64,000 nucleotides of DNA from Tribonema minus (GCA_017506865.1 JAFCMP010000146.1:868001-932000); one strand, 5' to 3'. Shown: positions 38,601-47,640, numbered from the stretch's first letter. The notes: a model not told the origin generated them from the letters alone. A program made the numbers and translations.

Positions 38601-41600
38601 CCCCTACTGATTTCGGTTACACATGTAACTGTTGCAGGGCCGGCACAATGATTGGCGTGGACAGAGACATAGAGAGCAGGCTGTCTGAGTGGGAAGCTGT
38701 GTTCTGCGACACAAGTCCCGCTGCGCGGTTAGAAGCCCTCGTGGGGGAGCGCTACCACCGGTTCCAGGTAGGGTTAGGGTTCGGGTTCGGGGTTAGGGTT
38801 AGGGCTCACTGTGGTTTCAGGTAGGATGAGTATTAGGGTCGGAGTGGGCATGCATTCACGTAGTAGCAGCGTACACGTGACGTCGTTTAAATGTATGATA
38901 TGTTGTTGAGCAGGGCATGTGCGTTTCGGGCGTGTGATTCGCTTGCGGACACCGGTGCGGAAACGGTTTTGCGCCTGCTCAGAGCCCTTGGCGATCAGCC
39001 ACAACAAGACGGCACATGTAACTGCTGATGTAGCGCATCAGCACCGACCCGCGACAGTCTTCGTCCAGCATTACAGTGATGAGGTACTGACATAGTGCAG
39101 TACTACGGTAAGTCGCCTTGCAGAATCTTGTATGTACACGGCTTGCATGTGCATCTCACCCTGTCAGCACGCCCTGCGCCGGTGCTGCGCGTCATTGCAC
39201 TGCGCTGGAGAGTCACCTGACGTCTGTTGGCACGTCACCTGCGCTCTGCATCACTTCAGGCTTGAGAGTACAAGACCTGCATCAATTGGACTGAGAGGTA
39301 CAAGACCTGTGTTGTCGGTGTTGCTGATGCCTGCGCCTGCTGCGCGCTCCCGCGTCGATGATGCTCACACTGCACCGCATTGGCCCTAAACTTATCATTT
39401 GTTTTCTTGGTGTTATGTGCAAATTGCAGCGCCTGTGCCTGCTGCGCGCGCTCCGGCCTGACATGGTGGTCCCAGGCGTCATGTCGTTTGTGGCAGCAGA
39501 GGCAAGTGAAACGAAAACATGTTACACATGGCATGTGGACAGGGCTTTAAAGCAGTTGACGCTGCTGCTGCTGCGCATGCGTACACTTGCCCAGCAGCAT
39601 CCTCTTGCATTTTTGCATGATGAGGCATGTGTGTCGGAGGCAAGTCATGAAGTTGTTGCTGTGCTTGGAAGTACAGTACAGTACTTGAAGTACATGGCAT
39701 GCCGAGAGCACTTAAAAGGGATGACTGCAGCTGCGTATTGCTGCGTGTCGACAAGCCTGCGCGGCAGCATCTTCTTCTTGTAATCTCAAGTCAAGCATGG
39801 CATTGGAACGGCCTGTTGTCGACATCCAGCGCGTGCAAATGCATACATGTAAAGTATCGGCGCTTAAAGCGGGAAAGGTGATGTCACTGCGTGGTCAGTG
39901 GCCGGCGCATGGCAGCTGCCCCTGATGCGCAGCGCATTTCACGGGCTCATTGTATGGTTGAACATTAAACTCGGAGTAGTACAGTCCACATACTGCTCGT
40001 TAGCACCGAGAGGTGCGGCAGCACTCGCGGTGGCGCTGATGGTGGCGAGGGTGCATCAGGCAGCAAGGGGATGGGAGATGCTGGCTGTGAGCAGGAGCTG
40101 CGGAGTCGCGTGTGGTGAGGATACGGCTTTGGGCAGCAGCAGGGGATATTGGAACATGGGGATACGGATAGCATCAGGGCACACTGTAGATCGTTTGCTT
40201 GAACACGCAAGAAAGAGAACCTCGGCCAGGCACGTCAGCGGCGTGCTTAGGCAAGGAATCGAGGACCGGGCGCCTCTGGCCCAAATGTATACTAGAGGCA
40301 TAACCGCGGTCCTCCGGCGTTTTCGCTCAAGAGATGGAGACATCGGCTACGATAGGTGTGGCTCAGACTGGGTGCCGCTGTGTCTGCCCCCCATGAGTCT
40401 AGTACAAGCCTGCAACGCAGGGCTCTAAGGGCCCGTCCGATTTTAGTTTTTTGCATTCTTATCCAACGCATCAAGCCCACCTTGGGGCTGCTATAAATAC
40501 AAGATCATAAGTACAGAAGTATATTATACCTGCAGCCCTGATAGCTGAACAACCTCATGCGCTCAATGCTCAGAGTGCCACAGCTTGCTGTCAGCAGTGC
40601 TCAGCATCCGGAGCTGGCTGTTCAAACGCACGCGCTCAGTGCTCAGAGCGCCACAGCTTGCTGTCAGCAGTGCTCAGCACCCAATGCTGGTAACCTGACC
40701 GACGACCTCGAGAATGCTGCATGGCACGCTTTGCAACAAAAGCTGCCATGAAGCGGTCGCTGCCTCTCACTGCAAGCTGACCCCCGCTTTCACTAGGCGA
40801 ACCATTTCCTCGCCTCACCGCATCCCCCCCCCCCCCCCCTTCTCGCCCCCTCACTCCCCCCCTGCAGATGGGCTCCAAGTACATTGAGCCGCCGCCCTTT
40901 GACCTGATGGCGTGCTACCGCGACTCCACCTGCTCCAGGCCGCTCATCTTTGTGCTCACGCCGGGCGCGGACCCCATGACTGAACTGCTTAGGGTCGCTG
41001 ACGAGCTGGGGTTCGGCGGGAAGCGCATGGCATCCATCAGTCTGGGGCAGGGGCAGGTGCGTGCAATGAACGTTTTCAGCGTGCATGTATGAGCGTGGAT
41101 TTGAGACAAAGCCAGACTTGTTTCGCAGCAGAGCAGGCGGGCTGTTCGCACGCTGCATGTGTGGACCGGCACTTGCTTCTTTAGTGCCTCGCAGGCTTTT
41201 GCGGTATATACTGCACTGTGCAGGCACTCGTCGGAATGTGCACGCGCTTTGAGTCGACTCTTTGTAGAAATTTGTTTTGTCTTGTGTTCTCTTAGTACTG
41301 AACGTCTGTTAGAAGTGAGTGCATTGCATTCCGCCTCCGGCTACCAGCGCAGCTGGTTCAACTGCCATCATGTAAACGCAGTGAGCATGCAACGGCTGCA
41401 CCAGCCATCATACTCCAACACCCACGCTTTTGACACTTGCCGTGCCTTGTTGAGCACGGGCTGCGGACGGTAAATGTCACCAACTTCAAGTTCATCGCCA
41501 CTTGTGCACATACTTCAGGAAAGCGCAAATCGCGCCAATCTCACTCACACTTTGCTCTTCAAAGCGCCTACTTGAAGTTTATTGTGCAGTATTGATCCGT

Positions 41601-44600
41601 GTCTCTTCCGCGCGCCGCATCGCACAGGGTCCCCTGGCGGAGAACGCCATCACGGAAGCGGCGGACGGCGGCACGTGGGTGTGCCTGCAGAACTGCCACC
41701 TGTGCATCTCGTGGATGCCGACGCTCGAGCGCATCTGCGAGGAGCTCACGCCGGATCGCGTGCACGAGTCGTTCCGCCTGTGGCTCACGAGCGAGCCGTC
41801 GCCGCACTTCCCGACGTACATTCTGCAGAACGGCGTCAAGATGACCAACGAGCCGCCCAAGGTGCGCAGTCATTAGAGTTGAAGTTGAAGTAACAATATT
41901 GAAAAACTGGAATTTGAAGTTGCGACCCGAGCGAGCCGTCGCCGCACTTCCCGACGTACATACTGCAGAACGGCGTCAAGATGACAACGAGCCGCCCAAG
42001 GTGCGTCACCGCCCTTGAATTGAAGTTGAAGTTGAAGTATTGACATGAGCGAGCCGTCGCCGCACTTCCCGACGTACATACTGCAGAACGGCGTCAAGGT
42101 GACCAACGAGCCGCCCAAGGTGCGTCACCCCACTAGAGTTGAAGTTGAAGTATTGACATGAGCGAGCCATTGTCGCACATGCCCACGCATTCTTGTATTG
42201 CAGAATGGCGTTGAGATGGCCTCCGAGCCGCCCAACGAGTCGCGACTTCTGGAAATCACTACAGGGTCTACTCTGTAACTTCAGCCAAAAGCGGAGCTGA
42301 TGTCAAGTTGCTGAGCTGAGTGCCCTGCTAATTGGGGGCAAGCACTGGTTGAAGTGACGTGCAATGTCAACTGTGTCGCAAGTAATTTGAAGCCGCCTCG
42401 ATTTTGCAAGGCGTGATCACGCCTAACACAAACGTATGGAAGATGGCATCCCCACACGATGCAGCACACCAGCACTTGTGCAGTGCATCCCCTCCCCCCC
42501 CCCTCACCTCAATACTATCAAACCTCAACTTAAATCCCCCAAACCTCACCCCCATACCACCAGACCTCAACTTCATCCCCAACGCTTCACCTCCACCCAC
42601 TTCCACACGCATGCGCGCCAACCTCCTCAGGGTTAGGGTTAGTCACCACCACACCGCCAAACCTCAACTTAAACAATGCCTTGTCGAACTTTTGCACAGG
42701 GCATATGTGCAAACCTCCTTAGAGTTAGGGGCAGGTCACCCCGATACCGCCAAACCTCAACTTCAACAATGCCTCCACGTACTTTCACACGCAGGGCATG
42801 CGCACCAACCTCCTTAGGGTTAGGGTTAGGTCACCCCCATACCGCCAAACCTCAACTTCAACCATGCCTTATCGTACTTCCCACGCAGGGCATGCGCGCC
42901 AACCTCCTGGGCTCGCTGTACAACATCGAGCGCGACTGGTTCGCGGGCTGCCAGCGACGACGCGAGTTCCAGAAACTTCTGTTTGGGCTCTGCTTCTTCC
43001 ACGCCACCGTGCGCGAACGGCGCAAGTTCGGTCCGCTGGGCTGGAATATTCAGTACGTGTTCTCTGGACCGGACCTTCGCATCACCATGGATCAGGTAAG
43101 GCCGGCGAACCCTAGCTGTGAACCCTAAAAGCATGCACCTTGCCTGGTTGTTGCATGGTGTAAGGCGCACTGTATTTCAGTGGCGTGTGCGTCAGTTACG
43201 CGCCTTGAAGGGGTGATGTTTCGCACTTGTAACACAAGTCACTTGCACTCCTGGGTGGGCTATTTAGACAGTTTATGCCTGCACGGGCCGTTTGGCAACA
43301 ATCAAGCGAAGGATGCATTACCGTTGTACTGAAGTATACATATAGTAGTTCAAGAGCGTATAATGGCACTGGATCAACTCTTGGGCAAATGGTGGACAGT
43401 AACCTGCTGCAAAGTGCATGCGCTCAAGATGGAACCTTTGCGGAGCTGTTGCTGCACCGCCCATGCCAGAATGTACCATTGCCAGCCAGTTCAATGGCAT
43501 TCAGCCCCACCATATACAGACCGCATTTGCTTGAAACACCACAACATTATTGTCATCTGCGTGCTGCTCTCTCCGTGCCCCCCCGCAGCTGCGCATATGC
43601 CTCGACTCGCTGCGCCATTGACAGCCAGCTCAATGGGAATCAGCCCCACCATGTACTTGAAGTACATACTTTTGCTGGAAAACCACGACATGATTGTCCT
43701 TATGCTGCACTCTGCGCCCCGCAGCTGCGCATATTCCTCGACTCGCTGCTCCGGTGCGTGCCAGACCTTCTCTCTGTCGGCAAAATCCACCCATAAACAA
43801 TCTATTTGCCGTATAGGTACATACTACTTTTGCTGAAAACACCACGACATGACTGTCCTTTTGCTGCACTCTTTCAGCTGCGCATATTCCTCGACTCGCT
43901 GCGTGCGGAAGACCCCGTGCCATATGCTGCGCTGGCGTACCTGGCGGGCGAGTGCAACTACGGCGGCCGCGTAACCGACGACAAGGACCGGCGCTGCCTC
44001 GTGAACGTCCTCAGCGACTTCTACTGCGCCGACATACAGCGCGACGACTACAAGTGAGCACAATTCTGTACCGATTGTGATATGATGGCACTGTTTGACT
44101 CGTGACCAATGACTGCAACAGCGGCGACCACGGTTAGTGATGGAAGGCACTTGCGGCTAACCCCTCCTTGTCACCTAGAGCTCTACGATCTTTTGATTTG
44201 TTTCCATTAGGTAAGCAAACAGATAATACGAAGTTGTGGTGTACTTCAACTACGACTGAGTGCATCACAGTACCGCATCTAGCGGTTGTGACTACAAGTG
44301 AGTGCCCCGCAGTACTGCCGCTAGAAATACTGCAAGAATGCGCAGTTCAGAGGTCCTGATGCCGCTTGCCTAGCCTGCTCGGTTGTCAGTGGCAGCGACG
44401 CTCACTTGTCAAGTGAGCAGTTTGCCACCTCTCCTGTTGTAGTTTCTGCAGTTCACTGTTGACTGACCCCAAAAACTACTCTACTGTCACGTGAATGTAC
44501 CGATGGAGACTTTGTGCGACTAGTCCTCTTTCTGTGAGGTACCGCCTCATAGTCGGGTGCACATGTGGCCCTTGCGGCTCACAGCAGAGCGCGTGCAACA

Positions 44601-47600
44601 GTGCAGAAAAGCGTGTTGCACGCCTGCGTACCTAGGTACGCGCGCCAATGTGCCATTGACGTGGTACAGCACGACCTCTGGCGCTTTGCTGTCCGAAAAT
44701 AGAGCTGCGGTCCTCTGCACGACACCTCATTGCAAACGCTGCAATTCACACTTCATTAGGGCTGGTATCAACTTGCCCGTTTCAGCGCTCACATGACAGC
44801 TCACGGCAAGCTTATCTTGCATTATGACATCATTGGTTCACCATGCTTTCTTTCATTCATGCTGTGTTCCCGTACAATAGGTTCAGTCGCAGCGGCACGT
44901 ATTTCGCGCCTGCGCCGTCACTGGAGGAAGGAGCTGATGACCTGGCCAACATGGTGTCTTATGTCAGGGGCCTACCATACAGCGAGGGGCCTGAGGTGAG
45001 CATGTGCTCGCATTTTTGGTACTTTAACGAAGACAATGAATGTGTTGGTTAGTCTGGGCTTGCTTACGCCCCGCTTGCCCCACGTGGCACGCGTTGGCAG
45101 CCATTAACATGTCAGTAATGGTGTCAATCAATCAGCTTTATTGACGTTTGTGCTGCACAGGTACCAAAATTGATCAACATCGCAATCTGTCTGAGCTTGC
45201 ACCTCACTCGCCCCAGGTGGCATGCAGTGGCTGCCATCATCATGCCAGTTATGGTACTTCCATCAATCATCCCTTAGTAAGCTATATTGAAGTGTGTGCT
45301 GCACAGCGACAAGTCCACTGCACGTGCACCAGAACGGTTGACAGCTCAAAGTGCGCAGCTGAGCAATGCTGCTGTGCAGTGAATGTAACATACATGGTGG
45401 CGTGACCATTGCGTGCACGCACGTCCATGCAATGCACAGCGCTCAGTCACCCAACCTCAACTTGAACTTCCTCACATGTGAGCGCCGCCTTCGCGATCAC
45501 CGTAAACCACCTATACCCTACATGCCCCCCGCGAGCCTGACACCCACGTGACACACCCCCCCGCGCCCCCCCCCCCCCCCCGCCGCGCCGCCGCAGGTCT
45601 TCGGGCTGCACGACAACGCCAACATCTCGTGCGCGCTCGCGGAAACGAACGCGCTCCTTGACACAGCGCTCAGCCTGCAGCCGCGCACGGCCGGCGGCGC
45701 GGGCAAGTCATGGGACGAGACCCTGGGCGAGCTGGCCAACGACATTGAGCACCGCCTGCCGAAGGACGGCGCGCCGGCGTTTGATGTGGAGCGCGCGCTG
45801 TTGGACTTCCCCGTGCTGTACTCGGAGAGCATGAACACGGTGCTCACGCAGGTGAGGCGCTGGTCTGTGTGTGTGTTTGATAAGAGCGGCAGTGATAATT
45901 GAGATCAGAGTGTGTGCAGCACTGCTCATATAGTAGTCTGCTGATCCACGCTGTTGCTGTTGTGGCTGCGCTGTGCCTTGCTGGTGCTCGTTGGAGTGAC
46001 CTCCCTCTGCTTCTGAACAAATCTCTCCTTCTGCTACCGTGCGGTACAATGCCGTACAGTGGCCCACATGCTTGTGCGATGCCTCGCACTGAGCAGCCTC
46101 CTTGTTGCTGTAATAAGACATAGCTGAAGCCATTGTGTCCGCTGGCTGCTTGCAACACTGCCGTGCATGCCAACACCGCTGATCACACGCATGTCCGCTC
46201 TGCAGAGCAGCATGCGCGCAACGCCTGCGAGCAGCAGACTGACCGCTATACCCCCCCCCCCCCCCCCCCTTGGCGGTCCTCACTTCATACCCTTTTGTGC
46301 ACAAGGCAGACCTGCACGCCACGATCAAGACAAAAGACCTCATCCTCACCTCCCCCCCCCGCCCCCCTCTCCCCCCCCTCTCTCCCCCCCCCCTCCCCCC
46401 CCCCTCTCCCCCCCCCCCCCCCTCCCCGCCCCCCTCAGGAACTCCTGCGCTTCAATCGCCTCGTGTCTACCATCACCGCGTCCCTCGTCGCCGTCAAGAA
46501 GGCCATCCGCGGCCAGGTCGTCATGTCCAGCGAGCTCGAAGCCATGGGCAACGCCATGGTCACGGGCAAGGTGCCCGCCATGTGGGCAGCGGTCGCCTAC
46601 CCCAGCCTGAAGCCCCTGGGGTCCTGGGTAACCGACCTGCTGCAGCGGCTCGAGTTCCTGGAGCGGTGGGTCGCGGCGGGCGCGGCGCCGAGCGTGTTCT
46701 GGATCAGCGGCTTCTTCTTCACGCAGGCGTTCATCACGGGGACGCTGCAGAACTACGCGCGGCGGCACTCCACGCCCATCGACCAGGTCGCCTTTGACTT
46801 CCGCGTGCTGACGGCGGACGAGGAGGTGCGTGCTGCGCTCCGCAGTTGAAGTTGTACAGCTGTACAGTTGAAGTGACGAGTGCTTTCCAGCGCCGCAGTG
46901 GGGCGCGCAGCGCGCGTCTCGTACAAGCTGGTCGCTTGTAGTTCACAATAAGCTGCATTCAGAAGTGCACCATCATCGTGGATGTGGTCACTAAATCACA
47001 TGCGCCGCTTCCTTGTGGGGTCAATGCATGTTGCTTACCGTGGTGTTGCTGATTCACCATCTGAACTGCTGATGATGACGACTGCATGAGAAAGACAGCA
47101 AGACAAAGAGGCCAGCTTGCCTGTAAGTGCCCACCTCTCCTTGAGCCACATTACGCGCAGGCTCTGCCCTCTCATATAGAAGTATGCACTTGCGGCAGCA
47201 AAAAGCAGCACTCAACAGCCTCTGCCCCCCCCCCCCCTCCCTCGCAGGCCACGGCTCAGGACACCGGCGCGGAGGACGGCGCGTACGTGCGCGGCCTGTA
47301 CATGGAGGGCGCGCGCTGGTCGCGCACGCGGCACGCCATCGCCGAGTCGGCGCCGCGCGAGCTCTTCACGGCGGTGCCGCTGCTGCACCTGCTGCCGCGG
47401 CACAAGCGCGACATGGCGGCGGTGGGGGGGTCGCCCGCGCTGTACACGGGGCGCGTAGGGGGGACGAACCACGCGTACGAGTGCCCCGTGTACAAGACGT
47501 CCGTGCGGCAGGGGACGCTGAGCACGACGGGGCACTCCACGAACTTCGTCATGTTCATCAACCTGCCCATGGCGCCGGCGGACACGCAGAAGCACTGGAT

Positions 47601-47640
47601 CAAGCGCGGCGTCGCCATGCTCACGCAGCTGGACTTCTAG
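163..47640 (+). CDS. Axonemal dynein heavy chain, inner-arm DNAH3/7/12-like, 5' partial, 58 exons
   Basis: Force-generating ATPase of an axonemal inner dynein arm. I placed exons by protein similarity to dynein heavy chains, splice sites and phase: 163-219, 737-931, 1534-1627, 2099-2251, 2992-3194, 3728-3928, 4874-5074, 5520-5651, 6199-6366, 7287-7592, 8305-8427, 9267-9463, 9888-10065, 10498-10641, 11290-11481, 12487-12585, 13236-13415, 14314-14424, 14710-14799, 15620-15810, 16118-16318, 16830-16911, 17247-17377, 17890-18006, 19075-19150, 19479-19619, 20746-20846, 21324-21407, 22349-22523, 23535-23645, 24372-24515, 24889-24942, 25358-25462, 26171-26434, 27746-27867, 28218-28425, 29129-29239, 29880-29963, 30453-30593, 31567-31646, 32439-32607, 33392-33538, 34493-34788, 35407-35701, 36026-36232, 36529-36714, 37124-37348, 38074-38216, 38638-38767, 39430-39501, 40868-41056, 41628-41861, 42889-43095, 43878-44053, 44881-44995, 45597-45851, 46439-46825, 47248-47640. 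They total 9573 nt, one open frame, stop TAG. Full-length family members are about 4000 residues, so roughly the first 800 residues lie upstream. Boundaries between exons 19 and 20 are the least certain; a short exon could be missed there. Confidence 0.95.
857..1314 (+). repeat. Exon-2 edge and three degraded copies
   Basis: The end of exon 2 (857-931) is repeated at 1003-1077 (nearly intact, ending again in CAG|GT), at about 1145-1188 and at about 1262-1314 (ending GCGCAGGTAC). Decay increases with distance from the exon. Confidence 0.85.
6816..7360 (+). repeat. Three degraded copies of the start of exon 10 upstream of it
   Basis: Copies of the segment reading GTGGCGATCCAGTGCGTGGTC lie at about 6816-6890, 6994-7045 and 7110-7180 before the true exon start at 7287. 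The second and third still have a CAG acceptor in place. They have frame-breaking changes. Confidence 0.85.
8829..8852 (-). repeat. Short CCCTAA tract
   Basis: CCGAACCCTAACCCTAACCC in dynein intron 11; telomere-type units in minus orientation. Confidence 0.85.
11836..11869 (+). repeat. Short TTAGGG tract
   Basis: Five imperfect TTAGGG/CTAGGG units in dynein intron 15. Confidence 0.85.
12125..12540 (+). repeat. Exon-16 5' edge with two upstream copies
   Basis: CAGGTGTTGGACGACAACAA and the following GTCTCATGAGCGGCGAGATC recur at 12122-12179 and 12329-12380 before the true exon at 12487. Frame is lost in the middle copy. Confidence 0.85.
16118..19619 (+). other. Dynein exons 21-26: AAA3
   Basis: Window residues 1072-1321. 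Exon 21 has the P-loop GDTGTGKS. Exon 22 has [12 protein letters not shown] and SKLDKRRK. Exon 23 has the Walker B segment [11 protein letters not shown] followed by [13 protein letters not shown]. Exon 24 has [10 protein letters not shown]. Exons 25-26 carry FGTVMDWF and the FNLRDLSK motif. These motifs are the strongest signature of the DNAH3/7/12-type inner-arm group. The 3' end of exon 24 (ITQRFVRHM and its donor) is repeated three more times in the intron at 18150-18199, 18327-18365 and 18450-18500. The long intron 16319-16829 has a TTAGGG tract at 16652-16668 and no gene; 16912-17246 and 17378-17889 also show nothing else. Confidence 0.93.
17966..18500 (+). repeat. Exon-24 3' edge with three intronic copies
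   Basis: CGCAGCGCTTTGTGCGCCAC plus ATGAGGTGAGCGCTGCTG recurs at 17983-18019, 18163-18199, 18329-18362 and 18463-18499. The copies include the donor site and first intron bases, so the duplicated unit crossed the splice junction. Confidence 0.9.
19700..20364. mobile_element. Candidate MITE-like insertion with terminal inverted repeats in dynein intron 26
   Basis: CGTTAGTTGTTCGGTATT at 19700-19717 and its inverted counterpart at 20347-20364 match at 17 of 18 positions, about 665 bp apart. Both lie in AT-rich sequence with repeated AACGAATAAC words, unlike the surrounding intron. The interior has no transposase-like frame. Extra ATAACGAAT words outside the repeats leave the exact ends open. Confidence 0.45.
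21691..22394 (+). repeat. Six-copy array of the exon-29 5' edge
   Basis: CAGCAACCGCGTCCGCGGCG and the following 25 bp recur at about 21691, 21813, 21949, 22148, 22243 and 22345; the last is the true exon. Each copy is preceded by TCATACATACCCT-like sequence, so the repeated unit covers acceptor and exon edge. Confidence 0.9.
24562..24589 (-). repeat. Short CCCTAA tract
   Basis: Four CCCTAA/CCCTGA units in dynein intron 31. Confidence 0.85.
26113..26149 (-). repeat. Short CCCTAA tract just upstream of exon 34
   Basis: Imperfect CCCTAA units end about 20 bp before the acceptor of exon 34, so the tract occupies the branch-point/polypyrimidine region. Confidence 0.8.
26370..26952 (+). repeat. 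Exon-34 3' edge with three copies
   Basis: The segment around GATGGCGTCGTCGAGATGTG and GGGGACATGTCGCTGGTGAG recurs at 26533-26604, 26704-26780 and 26878-26952. The second and third copies end in CAGGTGAGT or CTGGTGAGT and could be decoy donors. Confidence 0.85.
30562..30953 (+). repeat. Exon-39 3' edge with three copies
   Basis: GGATCCCAACACGATTGAGC then AGGTACTGTGA recurs at about 30628-30667, 30808-30843 and 30918-30953. Donor-like AGGTAC is kept in two of them. Confidence 0.85.
32239..32490 (+). repeat. Near-intact second start of exon 41
   Basis: About 60 bp beginning CAGGTGGGTGCACGCCATGG occur at 32247-32307 and again at the true exon 32436-32496. The upstream copy keeps acceptor and frame for 20 codons before diverging. 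Confidence 0.85.
32681..32966 (+). repeat. 143-bp tandem duplication in dynein intron 41
   Basis: Two adjacent copies, 32681-32823 and 32824-32966, begin AATACTTAATCATGGACTCT and differ at only a few bases. They are not exon-derived as far as I can see. This is the youngest-looking purely intronic duplication in the gene. Confidence 0.9.
33480..33802 (+). repeat. Exon-42 3' edge with two copies
   Basis: The GGCGGCGAGAAGGCCAGCTG segment through GAAAAGGTA recurs at 33596-33648 and, more decayed, at 33752-33802. The first copy keeps an intact donor. Confidence 0.85.
34493..37348 (+). other. Dynein exons 43-47: AAA5
   Basis: Window residues 2022-2424. Exon 43 has the start [19 protein letters not shown], then [10 protein letters not shown] and [13 protein letters not shown]. 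Exon 44 has [22 protein letters not shown] and LYITTKL. Exon 45 has [23 protein letters not shown]. Exon 46 has [12 protein letters not shown] and exon 47 [13 protein letters not shown] plus [13 protein letters not shown]. This ordering matches AAA5 and its extension in other axonemal heavy chains. Intron 33539-34492 has two poly-C runs just before exon 43 and a decayed copy of that exon at about 34185-34260. Introns 34789-35406, 35702-36025, 36233-36528 and 36715-37123 have no other gene; the last contains two copies of the end of exon 46 and one of the start of exon 47. Confidence 0.93.
36637..36965 (+). repeat. Exon-46 3' edge with two copies
   Basis: CGCCTCGCAGCTCTTCTTCT through CCATGTACCAG recurs at about 36762-36840 and 36895-36965. 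The first copy is nearly perfect over 60 bp but its donor GT has become AT. Confidence 0.85.
37407..37535 (+). repeat. Long degenerate TTAGGG tract
   Basis: About 130 bp of imperfect GGGTTA units on the plus strand in dynein intron 47, followed by a poly-C run at 37542-37567. It is the longest interstitial telomere-like tract in the window. Confidence 0.9.
38767..38805 (+). repeat. TTAGGG tract starting at the donor of exon 49
   Basis: The donor of exon 49 is itself part of the tract: CAG|GTAGGGTTAGGGTTCGGG. The telomere-like sequence begins at the first intron base. Confidence 0.85.
39898..40512 (+). mobile_element. Possible retroelement 3' end inside a dynein intron, with an unrecognised 176-codon frame
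   Basis: The frame at 39898-40428 (for example [20 protein letters not shown] and [20 protein letters not shown]) has no family I recognise. It does not fit dynein: exons 50 and 51 join directly across this intron. Downstream, 40444-40512 ends in CTATAAATACAAGATCATAAGTAC, close to the 3' terminus of the retroelement at 57.2-59.3 kb, with a similar GCAT…CTTGGGGC stretch before it. This suggests the 3' part of a related element. I could not find the nuclease motifs in it. Confidence 0.4.
41785..42236 (+). repeat. Exon-52 3' edge with three copies
   Basis: GAGCGAGCCGTCGCCGCACT through CCGCCCAAGGTGCG recurs at 41930-42007, 42047-42127 and 42160-42236. Each copy is followed by TTGAAGTTGAAGT words except the last. 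The first copies carry single-base deletions that break the frame. Confidence 0.9.
42610..42910 (+). repeat. Composite repeat: exon-53 start fused to telomere-like tract, about 90 bp period
   Basis: Three units before exon 53 read GGCATGCGCGCCAACCTCCT-like, then (T)TAGGGTTAGG, then GTCACC…ACCGCCAAACCTCAACTT. They lie at about 42608, 42700 and 42795, and the true exon follows at 42889. The exon copy stops exactly where the TTAGGG tract begins in all three units. Confidence 0.9.
42889..47640 (+). other. Dynein exons 53-58: C-terminal domain
   Basis: Window residues 2681-3190. Exon 53 has [11 protein letters not shown] and [25 protein letters not shown]. Exon 54 has [19 protein letters not shown]. 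Exon 56 has [12 protein letters not shown]. Exon 57 has [19 protein letters not shown] followed by IDQVAFDF. Exon 58 has [18 protein letters not shown] and [13 protein letters not shown], typical of inner-arm heavy chains, then stops at 47638-47640. The full C-terminal extension is present. Exons are longer and introns less echo-rich towards this end. Poly-C runs lie just before exons 56, 57 and 58. Introns 41862-42888, 43096-43877, 44054-44880, 44996-45596 and 45852-46438 hold echo copies and simple sequence but no other gene. Confidence 0.95.
46346..46438 (+). promoter_or_regulatory. Very long C-rich polypyrimidine tract at the exon-57 acceptor
   Basis: About 85 bases of C with a few T and G, ending in CCCCTCAG at the acceptor. 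Similar C-rich tracts precede exon 43 (34447-34490), exon 51 (40826-40866), exon 56 (45555-45596), exon 58 (47225-47247) and exon 7 of the protease (54188-54211). They probably serve as the polypyrimidine tract. Confidence 0.7.

Larger units (their letters stand above)
38074..41861 (+). other. Dynein exons 48-52: AAA6
   Basis: Window residues 2425-2680. Exon 48 uses a TAG acceptor and carries [13 protein letters not shown]. Exon 50 carries [12 protein letters not shown] and ends at a GC donor (39502). Exon 51 has the block [28 protein letters not shown] and SLGQGQ. Exon 52 has [15 protein letters not shown] and [14 protein letters not shown]. Intron 37349-38073 has the longest degenerate TTAGGG tract of the window (37407-37535). 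Intron 39502-40867 contains an unrecognised open frame and a sequence resembling the 3' end of the retroelement found at the right of the window. The last 90 bp of exon 52 are echoed three more times in the following intron. Confidence 0.93.

Noticed and set aside
46346-46768. Minus-strand frame overlapping dynein exon 57
   Set aside because: It is a shadow of GC-rich coding sequence; the plus-strand frame carries conserved dynein motifs.
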